Notes under the pieces: generated by a model
Seen by the model: the letters and a program-made list of their open reading frames with translations, nothing else
What the model was told of the DNA's origin: nothing
The model's database searches: none
Made by a program: the position numbers and the translations under genes
Origin: an uncultured Eubacterium sp.
GTDB lineage: Bacteria > Bacillota > Clostridia > Peptostreptococcales > Anaerovoracaceae
Assembly: GCA_937966095.1 (NCBI GenBank)
Contig: CALCKF010000007.1
Span: 1-39,956 of the forward strand
Length of the DNA stretch: 39,956 nucleotides
Direction: 5' to 3'
Shown: positions 32,071-39,954 of the stretch, one piece after another
Layout: every line of letters starts with the position of its first letter
Position numbering within the stretch: the first letter of the stretch is position 1

Positions 32071-34014
32071 ATGAATACAAAAGAGCGTGTTCTTAATGAA
32101 TTGTGGGAAAAATTTGCTGAGACAGGGGAAATAGATCCTCGCGTGAGGGATGTTATAGCTGAATCTTGGCTCCGTTGTCGCAAACGTGGCGCTGATATGT
32201 ATAATAACAATCTTGAAAAAATAGCATCAGGCAAAGAACTCCAACAATTACTGGAAGAAAATGAAGACCTTATAAAAATGGCGGAGCCGGTGATGGAATA
32301 TTTATGGAATGTTTTAGATGGGACTTCTACGGTGATATCTCTTACAGACAGTGATTATAATATTTTAAAAATGGTAGGGGATGACAAAACTCTTGAAAGA
32401 TTCAAAAAAAGCAATTTCTGTGTAGGTGCATGTTGGTCGGAAGAACTGGTCGGTACCAATGCGCTTGCTCTGTGTATAGACCTTGATAAGCCTATGCAGA
32501 CGGATGGTATGGAACAGTATTGTAAAAGGCACCATAGAGCGACTGGTTCGGGAGCTCCTATACATGATGAGACTGGTGAAGTCATAGGCAGTATAAACAT
32601 AACGAGCGATATGAGGATATACAGTAATTATTCTCTTGGAATGGTAACTGCCGCTGCAAAGCTGATAGAAGAACAGATCGTTTTGTTTAACGCTAACAGA
32701 CTGATCACTCACGGTATAAATGCAATGGTAGAAGGAATGATAATTACCAACGGATCGTTTAAAATAAAACAGATAAACAATAAAGGAAAGGCTATATTAC
32801 ATGATGAAGAAGGAAAACTCATAGGAAAAGATCTGCGGGATATTATCATAGAAGGCCTGAATGTTGAAAGATATAAAAATCATTCTGAAGAAATAAAATT
32901 TTTTATTGATGGGAAAATGATACTTTGTACAGGCCGTATTACTGAAATGAGTTTTAACAAAAAATCTATGGGGGTTGTTGTTATCTTCCGAACGATAAAG
33001 AGCATGAATAAGGCTATGAACCAATATGCGGGCAATAGAGCCAATTTTACTTTTGATGACATAAAAACATGTTCCAGTAAAATGATAAAGTTCATTAAAC
33101 AGGCAAAACAGATTTCCAAGGAAGATTGCAGCGTTCTTATATTAGGAGAAAGCGGCACTGGCAAGGAACTTCTTGCTCAGGCTATACACAGTGCCAGTCT
33201 GAGATCCGAAGGGCCATTTGTTGCCGTAAACTGCGCTGCCTTACCTAAGGAGCTGGTGGAAAGCGAACTTTTCGGGTATGAGGGAGGCGCGTTTACAGGA
33301 GCTAAGAAAGAAGGCCTCGTAGGAAAATTCGAACTGGCCGATGGCGGTACGATACTGTTGGATGAAATAGGAGAAATGCCTCTCGAGGCACAGGGAAAGT
33401 TATTGAGAGTTCTGGAAAGTCATAAGATCTCCAGAATAGGAAGCAAAGAAGAACGCCAAATAGATGTAAGGGTGATCGCTGTTACAAATAAAAACTTGAA
33501 AGAAGAAGTGGAAAAAAATACTTTTCGTTTAGATTTATATTACAGGATAAATGTGGTTACTTTTGAAATACCGAGATTAAATGACAGGGAGGGAGACATA
33601 AGACTTCTTGCAAATTTCTTTCTTGAACGAAGAAATCAACAGACCGGAAAAAACAAAAGACTGGATGAAGAATTTATAAGATGTTTAGAGTGTTTCAATT
33701 GGCAAGGAAATGTAAGGCAACTTCAAAATGTTATAGATAAGTCTTATTATATCTGCAGTGAAGAGCTTATAACTTGTGACTATCTTTCGGATGATATAAA
33801 GAATGCGGCAGATCAAACGGAGGATAAGGTAAAATACGGAACAATAAACAGCATGGAAAAAGATCTTATTATAGAGACTATACTAAAAAATAAGTGTAAC
33901 ATCACACAAAGCGCCATTGAATTGGGTATCAGTAAGCCGACGATATACAGAAAAATGAAAAAATACGATATAACCAAAGAAGAATTGAAAAAGTTAAATA
34001 ATGTAACGCCGTAG
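32071..34014 (+). CDS. acoR: AcoR-like sigma-54-dependent transcriptional activator
   Basis: 647 residues. An N-terminal GAF-like sensor region (about 75-215, with CVGACWSEELVGTNALALCIDLDKPMQ, as in AcoR proteins) is followed by a PAS-like segment (about 215-310) and the AAA+ domain: Walker A GESGTGKE (about 360), GAFTGA (about 406, the sigma-54 contact loop) and Walker B GTILLDEIGEMP. A Fis-type HTH (about 600-640, ITQSAIELGISKPTIYRKMKKY) ends the protein. It hydrolyses ATP to open sigma-54 promoters after sensing a ligand, plausibly acetoin. Two such promoters flank it (29844 and 34105). GGGAGGA precedes the ATG. The symbol reflects family resemblance, not proven ligand. Confidence 0.9.
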   Translation: MNTKERVLNELWEKFAETGEIDPRVRDVIAESWLRCRKRGADMYNNNLEKIASGKELQQLLEENEDLIKMAEPVMEYLWNVLDGTSTVISLTDSDYNILKMVGDDKTLERFKKSNFCVGACWSEELVGTNALALCIDLDKPMQTDGMEQYCKRHHRATGSGAPIHDETGEVIGSINITSDMRIYSNYSLGMVTAAAKLIEEQIVLFNANRLITHGINAMVEGMIITNGSFKIKQINNKGKAILHDEEGKLIGKDLRDIIIEGLNVERYKNHSEEIKFFIDGKMILCTGRITEMSFNKKSMGVVVIFRTIKSMNKAMNQYAGNRANFTFDDIKTCSSKMIKFIKQAKQISKEDCSVLILGESGTGKELLAQAIHSASLRSEGPFVAVNCAALPKELVESELFGYEGGAFTGAKKEGLVGKFELADGGTILLDEIGEMPLEAQGKLLRVLESHKISRIGSKEERQIDVRVIAVTNKNLKEEVEKNTFRLDLYYRINVVTFEIPRLNDREGDIRLLANFFLERRNQQTGKNKRLDEEFIRCLECFNWQGNVRQLQNVIDKSYYICSEELITCDYLSDDIKNAADQTEDKVKYGTINSMEKDLIIETILKNKCNITQSAIELGISKPTIYRKMKKYDITKEELKKLNNVTP

Positions 34015-34042
34015 TATTGACAGTAACTAAATGTAACGTAAC
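34002..34042. promoter_or_regulatory. Probable activator binding sites upstream of E1 alpha
   Basis: Half-sites TGTAAC at 34002 and 34032, AGTAAC at 34022 and GTAAC at 34038 share the sequence seen upstream of lplA. The first overlaps the end of the regulator gene. They lie about 65-100 nt before the sigma-54 promoter. Confidence 0.5.
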
Positions 34043-34056
34043 GAAAAAAAGTTAAA

Positions 34057-34098
34057 AAATGCTGAATCTAGGTAATTTCAATAGATTCAGCATTTTCT
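34057..34098 (+). terminator. Hairpin/terminator after the regulator gene
   Basis: AAATGCTGAATCTA (34057-34070) pairs perfectly with TAGATTCAGCATTT (34082-34095) across an 11-nt loop, with a short T-run. It sits between the activator sites and the sigma-54 promoter. Confidence 0.7.
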
Positions 34099-34104
34099 GT
34101 ATTT

Positions 34105-34120
34105 TGGCATAATTTATGCT
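34105..34120 (+). promoter_or_regulatory. Sigma-54 (-24/-12) promoter before E1 alpha
   Basis: TGGCATA-ATTT-ATGCT keeps the key GG and GC with 10 nt between them and has the full TGGCA of the -24 element. It lies about 50 nt before the gene start. Confidence 0.7.
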
Positions 34121-34169
34121 CTTAATAAATGACGTACAGCAAGTACAAACGATACAAGGAGGTAAAAAA

Positions 34170-35150
34170 ATGAGTTTGAGTAAAACTGAAAGTTTGAAAC
34201 TGTATGAAGGCATGGCAAGAGCAAGAAACTTTGAACAGCAGGCTTACGATAATTTCGGAAGCGGCTTGGTTTACGGTTTTGTACATGTTGGTGTTGGCGA
34301 GGAAGCTGTAGCGTCCGGTGTGTGTGCGAATCTTGAAGAGAAGGATTATGTAAGCACTTATCACAGAGGCCATGGCCACATGCTTTTAAAAGGCCTTGAT
34401 TCAAAAAAGATGTTCGCGGAGATATGCGGTAAGGTGACCGGGTATAACAGGGGAAAAGGAGGATCACAGCATATTTCGGATATCACTAAAGGAGTAATAG
34501 GTTCAAATGGTATTGTAGGCGCCGGACAGTTGCTGGCTTTAGGCCCTGCAATAAAGGCAATGATAAAAGGTACTGATGATGTATCTGTTGTTTTTTTCGG
34601 AGACGGGGCAAGTAATGAAGGTGCTTTTCATGAAAGCTTAAACTTTGCAAGCGCCAAGAAGCTGCCGGTCGTATATGTGCTTTTGAATAATTTATACGCT
34701 ATTTCGACAAAACAGCAGGAAGTTACCAATGTCGTGGATCTTGCTGACAGAGCATACGGATATGGAATACCAGGAGTGGTTGTAGACGGCAATGATGTAT
34801 TTGCAGTATACAAAGTGGCGAAGGAAGCCATCGAAAGAGCGAGAAGCGGTGAAGGCCCTACGCTTATCGAATGCAAGACATATCGCTGGTACGGACACTT
34901 TGTCGGGGATCCTTGCCTCTACAGAACAGAAGAAGAAGTTGAAAAGTGGAAAAAGAGAGATCCGCTTCTTCTGGCCAGACAGAAGATCGTGGAAGAAGGC
35001 ATTGCTACCGGGGAAGAACTGGATGCAATAGATAAGGCAGCAGCTGAAGAGATGGCAGAAGCAGTTAAATTCGCCGAGGAAAGCCCGTTCCCGGAAAACA
35101 GTGTGGCATTAGAGGATGTATATACAGATATTATTGAGGAGGGAAGATAA
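34170..35150 (+). CDS. acoA: Thiamine-diphosphate-dependent dehydrogenase E1 alpha (acetoin dehydrogenase-like)
   Basis: 326 residues. The ThDP/Mg motif is GDGASNEGAFHESLNFASAKKLPVVYVLLNN (about 144-174). STYHRGHGHMLLKG and YNRGKGGSQHISD are the substrate-channel and phosphorylation-loop regions of the family; IGSNGIVGAGQLLALG matches AcoA-type subunits more than pyruvate dehydrogenase. With E1 beta it decarboxylates or cleaves the substrate (acetoin to acetaldehyde plus an acetyl group) and passes the acyl unit to lipoate. ATG 34170 follows AAGGAGG; the in-frame ATG 34116 overlaps the sigma-54 promoter and is rejected. First gene of the complex operon. Pyruvate or a branched 2-oxo acid remains an alternative substrate. 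Confidence 0.88.
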   Translation: MSLSKTESLKLYEGMARARNFEQQAYDNFGSGLVYGFVHVGVGEEAVASGVCANLEEKDYVSTYHRGHGHMLLKGLDSKKMFAEICGKVTGYNRGKGGSQHISDITKGVIGSNGIVGAGQLLALGPAIKAMIKGTDDVSVVFFGDGASNEGAFHESLNFASAKKLPVVYVLLNNLYAISTKQQEVTNVVDLADRAYGYGIPGVVVDGNDVFAVYKVAKEAIERARSGEGPTLIECKTYRWYGHFVGDPCLYRTEEEVEKWKKRDPLLLARQKIVEEGIATGEELDAIDKAAAEEMAEAVKFAEESPFPENSVALEDVYTDIIEEGR

Positions 35151-35152
35151 TT

Positions 35153-36124
35153 ATGGCAAAAGCAACAATGATTGAGGCTATCAGAGCGGCAATTGATCAT
35201 GAAATGGCCAGAGATGAGAACGTTTACTGCATTGGTGAAGATATAGCTGTAATGGGAGGATCTTTTGGAGTCACCAAAGGCCTGCTGGATAAATACGGTA
35301 AAAACAGAGTTATCGATACCCCTATTTCCGAACAGATGATAATCGGATCATCAGTAAGTGCGGCAATAACCGGAATGAGGCCTATAGCTGAATTGATGTT
35401 TGCAGATTTTTTGCTGATCTCCTTCGATCAGATCGCCAATCAGGCTGCTAAAGCAAGATATTTCAATGGAGGAAAGATAAGCGTGCCTATGGTAGTAAGA
35501 TTACCGGGAGGATGTCCGAAAGGGGCGGCAGGCCATCATTCTCAGAACCTGGAAGCATTAGTTGCGCATATACCTGGGTTAAAGGTCGTATATCCTTCAA
35601 CTCCACAGGAAGCTTACGGTCTTATGCTTTCTTCTGTCAGAGATGATAATCCTGTTATGTTTTTTGAACATAAAAGACTTTATCGTGAAAAGGGCGAGTT
35701 TGAGGATAACGGGATCGCCATTCCTATCGGCGTAGCAGATGTAAAAAAGGAAGGTAAAGATGTTACTGTAGTTGCAACCGGGAGGATGGTACATGTGGCA
35801 TTATCTGCCTCAAAGCAGCTTGCTGAAGAAGGAATCGATATTGAGATCATCGATCCAAGATCACTTTTCCCTCTGGATAAGGAAACTATATTTAAGTCTG
35901 TTGCAAAGACTGGAAAAGTAGTTGTAATAACAGAGGAAAATAAAAGAGGAGCGTGGTCCGGAGAATTAGCGGCTATATTAGCGGAGGAAAAATTTGATTT
36001 GCTCAAGAAACCTATAATGAGAATCGGTTCTTTGAATACACCGGTACCTTTTACGGCAAATCTTGAAGATTATGTTCTGCCGCATGAAGAGGATGTTGTA
36101 AAAGCTGTTAAAGCTATATTTTAA
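35153..36124 (+). CDS. acoB: Thiamine-diphosphate-dependent dehydrogenase E1 beta (acetoin dehydrogenase-like)
   Basis: 323 residues, typical for E1 beta. It begins ATMIEAIRAAIDHEMARDENVYCIGEDIAVMGGSFGVTKGL, has DTPISEQMIIGSSVSAAITGMRPIAELMFADF and the YPSTPQEAYGLM segment, and ends in the transketolase C-terminal domain (IDPRSLFPLDKETI). It forms the heterotetramer with E1 alpha and completes the ThDP site. It starts 2 nt after the alpha stop with GAGGAGGGAAG as ribosome binding site. Isoleucine codons here are mixed (ATT, ATC and ATA), unlike the ATA-dominated genes upstream. Confidence 0.9.
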   Translation: MAKATMIEAIRAAIDHEMARDENVYCIGEDIAVMGGSFGVTKGLLDKYGKNRVIDTPISEQMIIGSSVSAAITGMRPIAELMFADFLLISFDQIANQAAKARYFNGGKISVPMVVRLPGGCPKGAAGHHSQNLEALVAHIPGLKVVYPSTPQEAYGLMLSSVRDDNPVMFFEHKRLYREKGEFEDNGIAIPIGVADVKKEGKDVTVVATGRMVHVALSASKQLAEEGIDIEIIDPRSLFPLDKETIFKSVAKTGKVVVITEENKRGAWSGELAAILAEEKFDLLKKPIMRIGSLNTPVPFTANLEDYVLPHEEDVVKAVKAIF

Positions 36125-36162
36125 ATTCAAAATCAATAACTAACGTGTAAAAGGAGAAAAAA

Positions 36163-36432
36163 ATGGCAACTAAATTTATTATGCCTAAATTAGGGCTTAC
36201 TATGGAAGACGGAACTGTATCAGCATGGCTGAAGAAAGAAGGAGACACTGTTAAGAAGGGTGATCCTATGTGCGAAATCACTACTGAAAAACTTACGAAC
36301 GAAATAGAGGCTACAGCTGATGGTGTCCTTTTAAAAATAGTGGTTCCGGAGGGTGAAACAGTAGACTGTCAGGCAACCATAGCTATTATTGGAGAAGAAG
36401 GAGAAGATATTTCAGACCTTTTGGCTGAGTAA
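36163..36432 (+). CDS. Free-standing lipoyl-domain protein
   Basis: 89 residues that are just one lipoyl domain: FIMPKLGLTMEDGTVSAWLKKEGDTVKKGD, then EITTEKLTNEIEA with K43 as the lipoylation lysine, then VPEGETVDCQATIAII. In most 2-oxo acid dehydrogenase complexes this domain is the N-terminus of E2; here it ends before any peripheral-subunit-binding domain and the E2 catalytic domain is a separate gene 28 nt downstream. It would act as a mobile, protein-sized swinging arm between E1, E2 and E3 and be charged by LplA (29887). AAAGGAG precedes the start. EKL in place of the usual DKA around the lysine is seen in acetoin-type E2s and would not indicate biotin. Confidence 0.92.
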   Translation: MATKFIMPKLGLTMEDGTVSAWLKKEGDTVKKGDPMCEITTEKLTNEIEATADGVLLKIVVPEGETVDCQATIAIIGEEGEDISDLLAE

Positions 36433-36460
36433 TAATACAGCATTTTTTAAGGAGACAATA

Positions 36461-37138
36461 ATGGAAATTAAAAGAGAAAAATTAAGTGGCATCAGGAAGC
36501 TTATCGGTACAAAGCTGCATCTCAGCCGAACATCCATACCTCATGCCACAATAATGACTACTGTTGATATGACAGAACTTGACAAGCTGAAAAAGGAATA
36601 TAAGGCAAAAGGTGAAAGTCTTTCCACAACGGCATTTCTAGTAAAGGCTATAGGCTTGAAGCTTCAGAAATATCCTCAGCTGAATACAAGGCTTGAAAAT
36701 GGCGAAGTCATCTACTATGACACTGCGGATGCAGGAATCGCTGTGGATACTCCAAGAGGGCTGATGGTTGTAACGGTAAAAGATGTTGCAAATAAAAGCA
36801 TAAAGCAGATAACAGATGAGTTGAGAGACGTTGTTGACCGACTTAAAAGGGGAAAAGCCTCTCCTGATGAAATGACAGGAAGCACTTTTTCCGTAAGCAA
36901 TGAAGCTATGTCTACAAATGATTATTTTGATTCTATTATCAATAATAATGAATGCATCATCATTGGCCTGGCAAGAGCCAAAAAGCAGATAGTAGTGAAT
37001 GACGATGATACCACTTCTATAAGACTGATGGCTAATATAATGGGGAATTACAATCACATGCTCGCAGACGGAATGCCGGTTGCTGCATTTTTAGGTGAAG
37101 TTGCAGCTTTGCTGGCTGATCCAAAACAGTTGTTATAG
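36461..37138 (+). CDS. E2 acyltransferase catalytic domain, without lipoyl or subunit-binding domain
   Basis: About 225 residues that begin directly at the catalytic fold (KLSGIRKLIGTKLHLSRTSIPHATIMTTVDMTELDKLK) and end with the active-site motif HMLADG (HxxxDG, His near residue 200). The FSVSNEAM stretch corresponds to the conserved FTISNLGM-like strand with an unusual sequence. It transfers the acyl group from dihydrolipoyl to coenzyme A and should form the trimeric or cubic core. The usual N-terminal lipoyl and peripheral-subunit-binding domains are missing. The start 36461 has AAGGAGA; an in-frame ATG at 36389 would only add residues out of frame with the lipoyl gene, not a binding domain. 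Confidence 0.9.
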   Translation: MEIKREKLSGIRKLIGTKLHLSRTSIPHATIMTTVDMTELDKLKKEYKAKGESLSTTAFLVKAIGLKLQKYPQLNTRLENGEVIYYDTADAGIAVDTPRGLMVVTVKDVANKSIKQITDELRDVVDRLKRGKASPDEMTGSTFSVSNEAMSTNDYFDSIINNNECIIIGLARAKKQIVVNDDDTTSIRLMANIMGNYNHMLADGMPVAAFLGEVAALLADPKQLL

Positions 37139-37150
37139 GTAGGTGGTTAA

Positions 37151-38521
37151 ATGAAAATTATCGTTGTTGGAGGCGGCCCCGGAGGATATGTAGCTGCATT
37201 AAAAGCAGCGATCATGGGGGCAGAAACAATACTGATAGAAAAAGACAGAGTCGGCGGTACATGCTTGAACAGAGGGTGTATCCCGACGAAAGCTTTTTTA
37301 CAAAGTGTAGATTGCCTGGAAGAAGTAATGGATGCCGGTAAATTCGGTATAAGCTGCAGTGATATCAAAATCGATTACGAATCTGTCCTGAAAAGAAAAA
37401 ACCAGCTGGTAATGCAATTGGTAGGTGGAGTTGAATTCCTTCTGAAAAAAAGAGGAGTAAAAACGATCAGAGGCACCGGAAAAATAATAAATGGGAAGGT
37501 CGTTGAAGTAACTGATAATGATGGCAGTGTAAAAACCGTTGAAGGCGATGCTGTGATACTTGCAACAGGATCAAAGCCTGTTGTAAACAATATGTTCAAA
37601 TATGACGGTATCAATGTTATTACGAGTGATGAAGCATTAGATCTTAAAAAACTGCCTGAAAGCATAATAATATTGGGCGGAGGAGTTATTGGTTGTGAAT
37701 TCGGTCAGTTCTTTAAAAAAATGGGCTGTGAAGTTACTATTATTGAACTGGCTGAAAGGCTGATCCCTATGGAGGATGCCGATGCATCTGAGCTGCTGGA
37801 AAAAACCTTTAAAAAGAACGGAATTAATATAATGACCGGTATAAAAGTAGAAGGAGTGGAAACAGAAGACGGGAAAGTTTCTGTAAATCTGTCGGATGGC
37901 AGATGTCTCAGTGCAGAAAAATTACTGGTATCGATAGGAAGAAGATCTGTCACTGAAGGGATAGGTCTGGAATCCGCAGGTATCGAAACCGAAAATGGGA
38001 AAATCGTCGTTGATGAAAGGATGCAGACCAATATTTATGGGTGTTATGCGATCGGTGACATAGTCAATACTCCGGCATTAGCTCATGTCGCCTCCAGAGA
38101 AGCTGTTGTGGCTGTTGAAAATGCCATGGGGCGAAACAGTATTGCAAAATATAACGCTGTGCCGAGATGTGTATATACCGAACCTGAAATAGCATGCGTA
38201 GGAATGACTGAAGAGCAGGTGAGATCAAAGAATATTGCTTACAAGACAGGAAAGTTCGGTTTTGCCGGGCTTGGTAAAGCAATGGTAATCGATAAGACTA
38301 ACGGATTCGTTAAGATCATGACTGACGAAAGCGGAAAGATAATAGGTGCTGTTATGGCAGGTCCACATGTTACTGATATGGTGAGTGAACTTACGGTTGC
38401 AGTACAGCTTGGTCTTAATGCCGAGCAGCTGGAAAAAGTGATCCATCCGCACCCTACTCTTTCAGAGGCCATTATGGAAGCTGTACATGATATAAATGAT
38501 GAATCAGTTCATTCATTTTAA
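37151..38521 (+). CDS. lpdA: Dihydrolipoyl dehydrogenase (E3)
   Basis: 456 residues, a single flavoprotein with no N-terminal lipoyl domain. FAD loop VVGGGPGGYVAALKAA, redox disulfide GGTCLNRGCIPTK (C38, C43), NAD loop IILGGGVIGCEFGQFF, second FAD motif GCYAIGDIVNTPALAHVAS and the catalytic pair in HPHPTLSEAIMEA at the C-terminus are all present. It reoxidises dihydrolipoyl groups with NAD+. It lies 12 nt after the E2 gene. Some clostridial acetoin systems carry a lipoyl domain on E3; this one does not, so the free lipoyl protein at 36163 is the only carrier in the cluster. Confidence 0.95.
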   Translation: MKIIVVGGGPGGYVAALKAAIMGAETILIEKDRVGGTCLNRGCIPTKAFLQSVDCLEEVMDAGKFGISCSDIKIDYESVLKRKNQLVMQLVGGVEFLLKKRGVKTIRGTGKIINGKVVEVTDNDGSVKTVEGDAVILATGSKPVVNNMFKYDGINVITSDEALDLKKLPESIIILGGGVIGCEFGQFFKKMGCEVTIIELAERLIPMEDADASELLEKTFKKNGINIMTGIKVEGVETEDGKVSVNLSDGRCLSAEKLLVSIGRRSVTEGIGLESAGIETENGKIVVDERMQTNIYGCYAIGDIVNTPALAHVASREAVVAVENAMGRNSIAKYNAVPRCVYTEPEIACVGMTEEQVRSKNIAYKTGKFGFAGLGKAMVIDKTNGFVKIMTDESGKIIGAVMAGPHVTDMVSELTVAVQLGLNAEQLEKVIHPHPTLSEAIMEAVHDINDESVHSF

Positions 38522-38597
38522 GCTTTGTAAAGTGATATATCTATCATTACATTAAGAATAATTGTTATTTATTGAATTTAATAGGAGGTAATTGATA

Positions 38598-39878
38598 ATG
38601 ACTAACAGTATTAATCGAAATGACAGAGGAAAAGCATTTCTTGTAGCTGCACTTGGTCTGATCGTAATGGTTTTTTGTACAGGTTTCAATACTACAAGCT
38701 TAGCAATACTGTTACCTAGCTGGAGTGAAGAAATGGGATTTTCAACAGCACAGTATGGCCTGCTGGCAGGTGCGATAGCTATGGGTGTTGTATGGACAGT
38801 ATGGCTTACAGGTATCTTACTGGATAGATTCAGCCCTAAAAACATGATGGCTATATTTATTGCAATAAACGGACTTTCCGTATTTGCAAGAAGCTTTATT
38901 TCCGACTTTACGACAGCGTATGTCGCACTGTTTTTTACCGGTGTTGCCAATGCACTGATAATTCCGGGATGTCTTAAAATGATAAATGCATGGTTCGATG
39001 CCAAAATGACTTATAAACTTAACGGTATAAATATTTCCGGCGGAGCTATAGGATATTTTATCGGTTTCAACGGCACCATACCTTGGTCGGAAGCATTGGG
39101 CGGCTGGGATAAGCTTTTCCAGCTTTGCGGTGTGCTTATCGTTATCCTGGCAATCGTATATTTTATCTTTATACCTAACAGATCAGAAGCCGAAGGAGTA
39201 ATGAACAAAGCTCTTGGGATTGATACGGAAGGATATACCCTTGGAAGAAAGATAAAAGAAGTGCTTTCATCGAAGCAAATCATATTATGCTGCTTAGCAG
39301 AGTTTTTCTTTGCTGGTGCAATTCTTACATTCTCATCAGTGGGCCCTCTGGCATTTGTAAGCATATGGGACGGTCTCAGCACTGAAGATGCCGGATTCAT
39401 GGTATCGATGTCAAATATAGGTTCCTCCATCGGATACTGGGTAATGCCGTTTATTGCTGACAAACTTCTGAAAGGAGCCAGAAAGAAGGTTATGATCCCG
39501 GCAATGATTTTTGCATCATTCATGTACCCTGCTTCAGCGTTCACAGGAAATATCGTAGCATCATGCATCATGATAAACGTAGCAGGACTGAGTCTTGGAT
39601 TCGCTCTTATCGCAGCAAGAACTCTTATGATGGAACATCCGGATTGTGCAGGTGTTAAAGCTGGTATATCTTCAGGTCTTCTGACCGAGCTGAACAAGAT
39701 CGGATGTGTGGTTTTCCCTCTGATCTTCACTACCCTTTACGCTTCTTCCGGAGCTCTCACAGGTTGGGTGGCAATGTTTGTTATAGGAGGTCTCGGCGGT
39801 GCGATTTGTCTGGCTCTGGCAAAAGATACCAGCAGAAACAAATTGGAACGTAAGGTCGCCACTGACGCGGATATGTAG
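38598..39878 (+). CDS. Major facilitator superfamily transporter
   Basis: 426 residues with 12 predicted membrane segments. The loop between helices 2 and 3 reads GILLDRFSPKNMM, the MFS motif A in degenerate form, and a large central loop lies near residue 200. It most resembles the anion/metabolite porter branch of the superfamily, but the substrate cannot be fixed. It lies 76 nt after E3 with an AGGAGG ribosome binding site and no clear terminator between, so it may belong to the same transcript and import or export acetoin-pathway compounds; this is inference. ATG 38598 is chosen over the in-frame TTG 38592, which is too close to AGGAGG. Confidence 0.85.
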   Translation: MTNSINRNDRGKAFLVAALGLIVMVFCTGFNTTSLAILLPSWSEEMGFSTAQYGLLAGAIAMGVVWTVWLTGILLDRFSPKNMMAIFIAINGLSVFARSFISDFTTAYVALFFTGVANALIIPGCLKMINAWFDAKMTYKLNGINISGGAIGYFIGFNGTIPWSEALGGWDKLFQLCGVLIVILAIVYFIFIPNRSEAEGVMNKALGIDTEGYTLGRKIKEVLSSKQIILCCLAEFFFAGAILTFSSVGPLAFVSIWDGLSTEDAGFMVSMSNIGSSIGYWVMPFIADKLLKGARKKVMIPAMIFASFMYPASAFTGNIVASCIMINVAGLSLGFALIAARTLMMEHPDCAGVKAGISSGLLTELNKIGCVVFPLIFTTLYASSGALTGWVAMFVIGGLGGAICLALAKDTSRNKLERKVATDADM

Positions 39879-39915
39879 GTGAATTGTATTCGATTTTCAT
39901 AAAAGGAGACCAGCT

Positions 39916-39954
39916 ATGAAAAGTCAAGGTAAATATCAGAAGAAAATAGAATAA
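39916..39954 (+). CDS. Candidate 12-codon ORF with ribosome binding site
   Basis: AAAGGAGACC lies 5-6 nt before an ATG that opens MKSQGKYQKKIE and stops. The ribosome binding site is as good as those of full genes nearby, but so short a peptide may be a leader peptide, a decayed gene start, or chance. It sits at the window edge. Confidence 0.3.
   Translation: MKSQGKYQKKIE

Noticed and set aside
34057..34098. Hairpin as part of the activator binding site
   Set aside because: Its sequence shares nothing with the TGTAAC half-sites and it is better explained as the regulator gene's terminator.
36163..36432. Biotin carrier protein instead of a lipoyl protein
   Set aside because: The target lysine lies in TEKL rather than the biotin AMKM motif, and E1, E2, E3 and lipoate ligase genes surround it.
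36389..36460. Upstream extension of the E2 gene as a hidden subunit-binding domain
   Set aside because: The added 24 residues overlap the lipoyl gene in another frame and do not resemble that domain; a strong ribosome binding site marks 36461.
39011..39730. 239-codon minus-strand frame inside the MFS gene
   Set aside because: It is antisense to conserved membrane segments and has no independent support.
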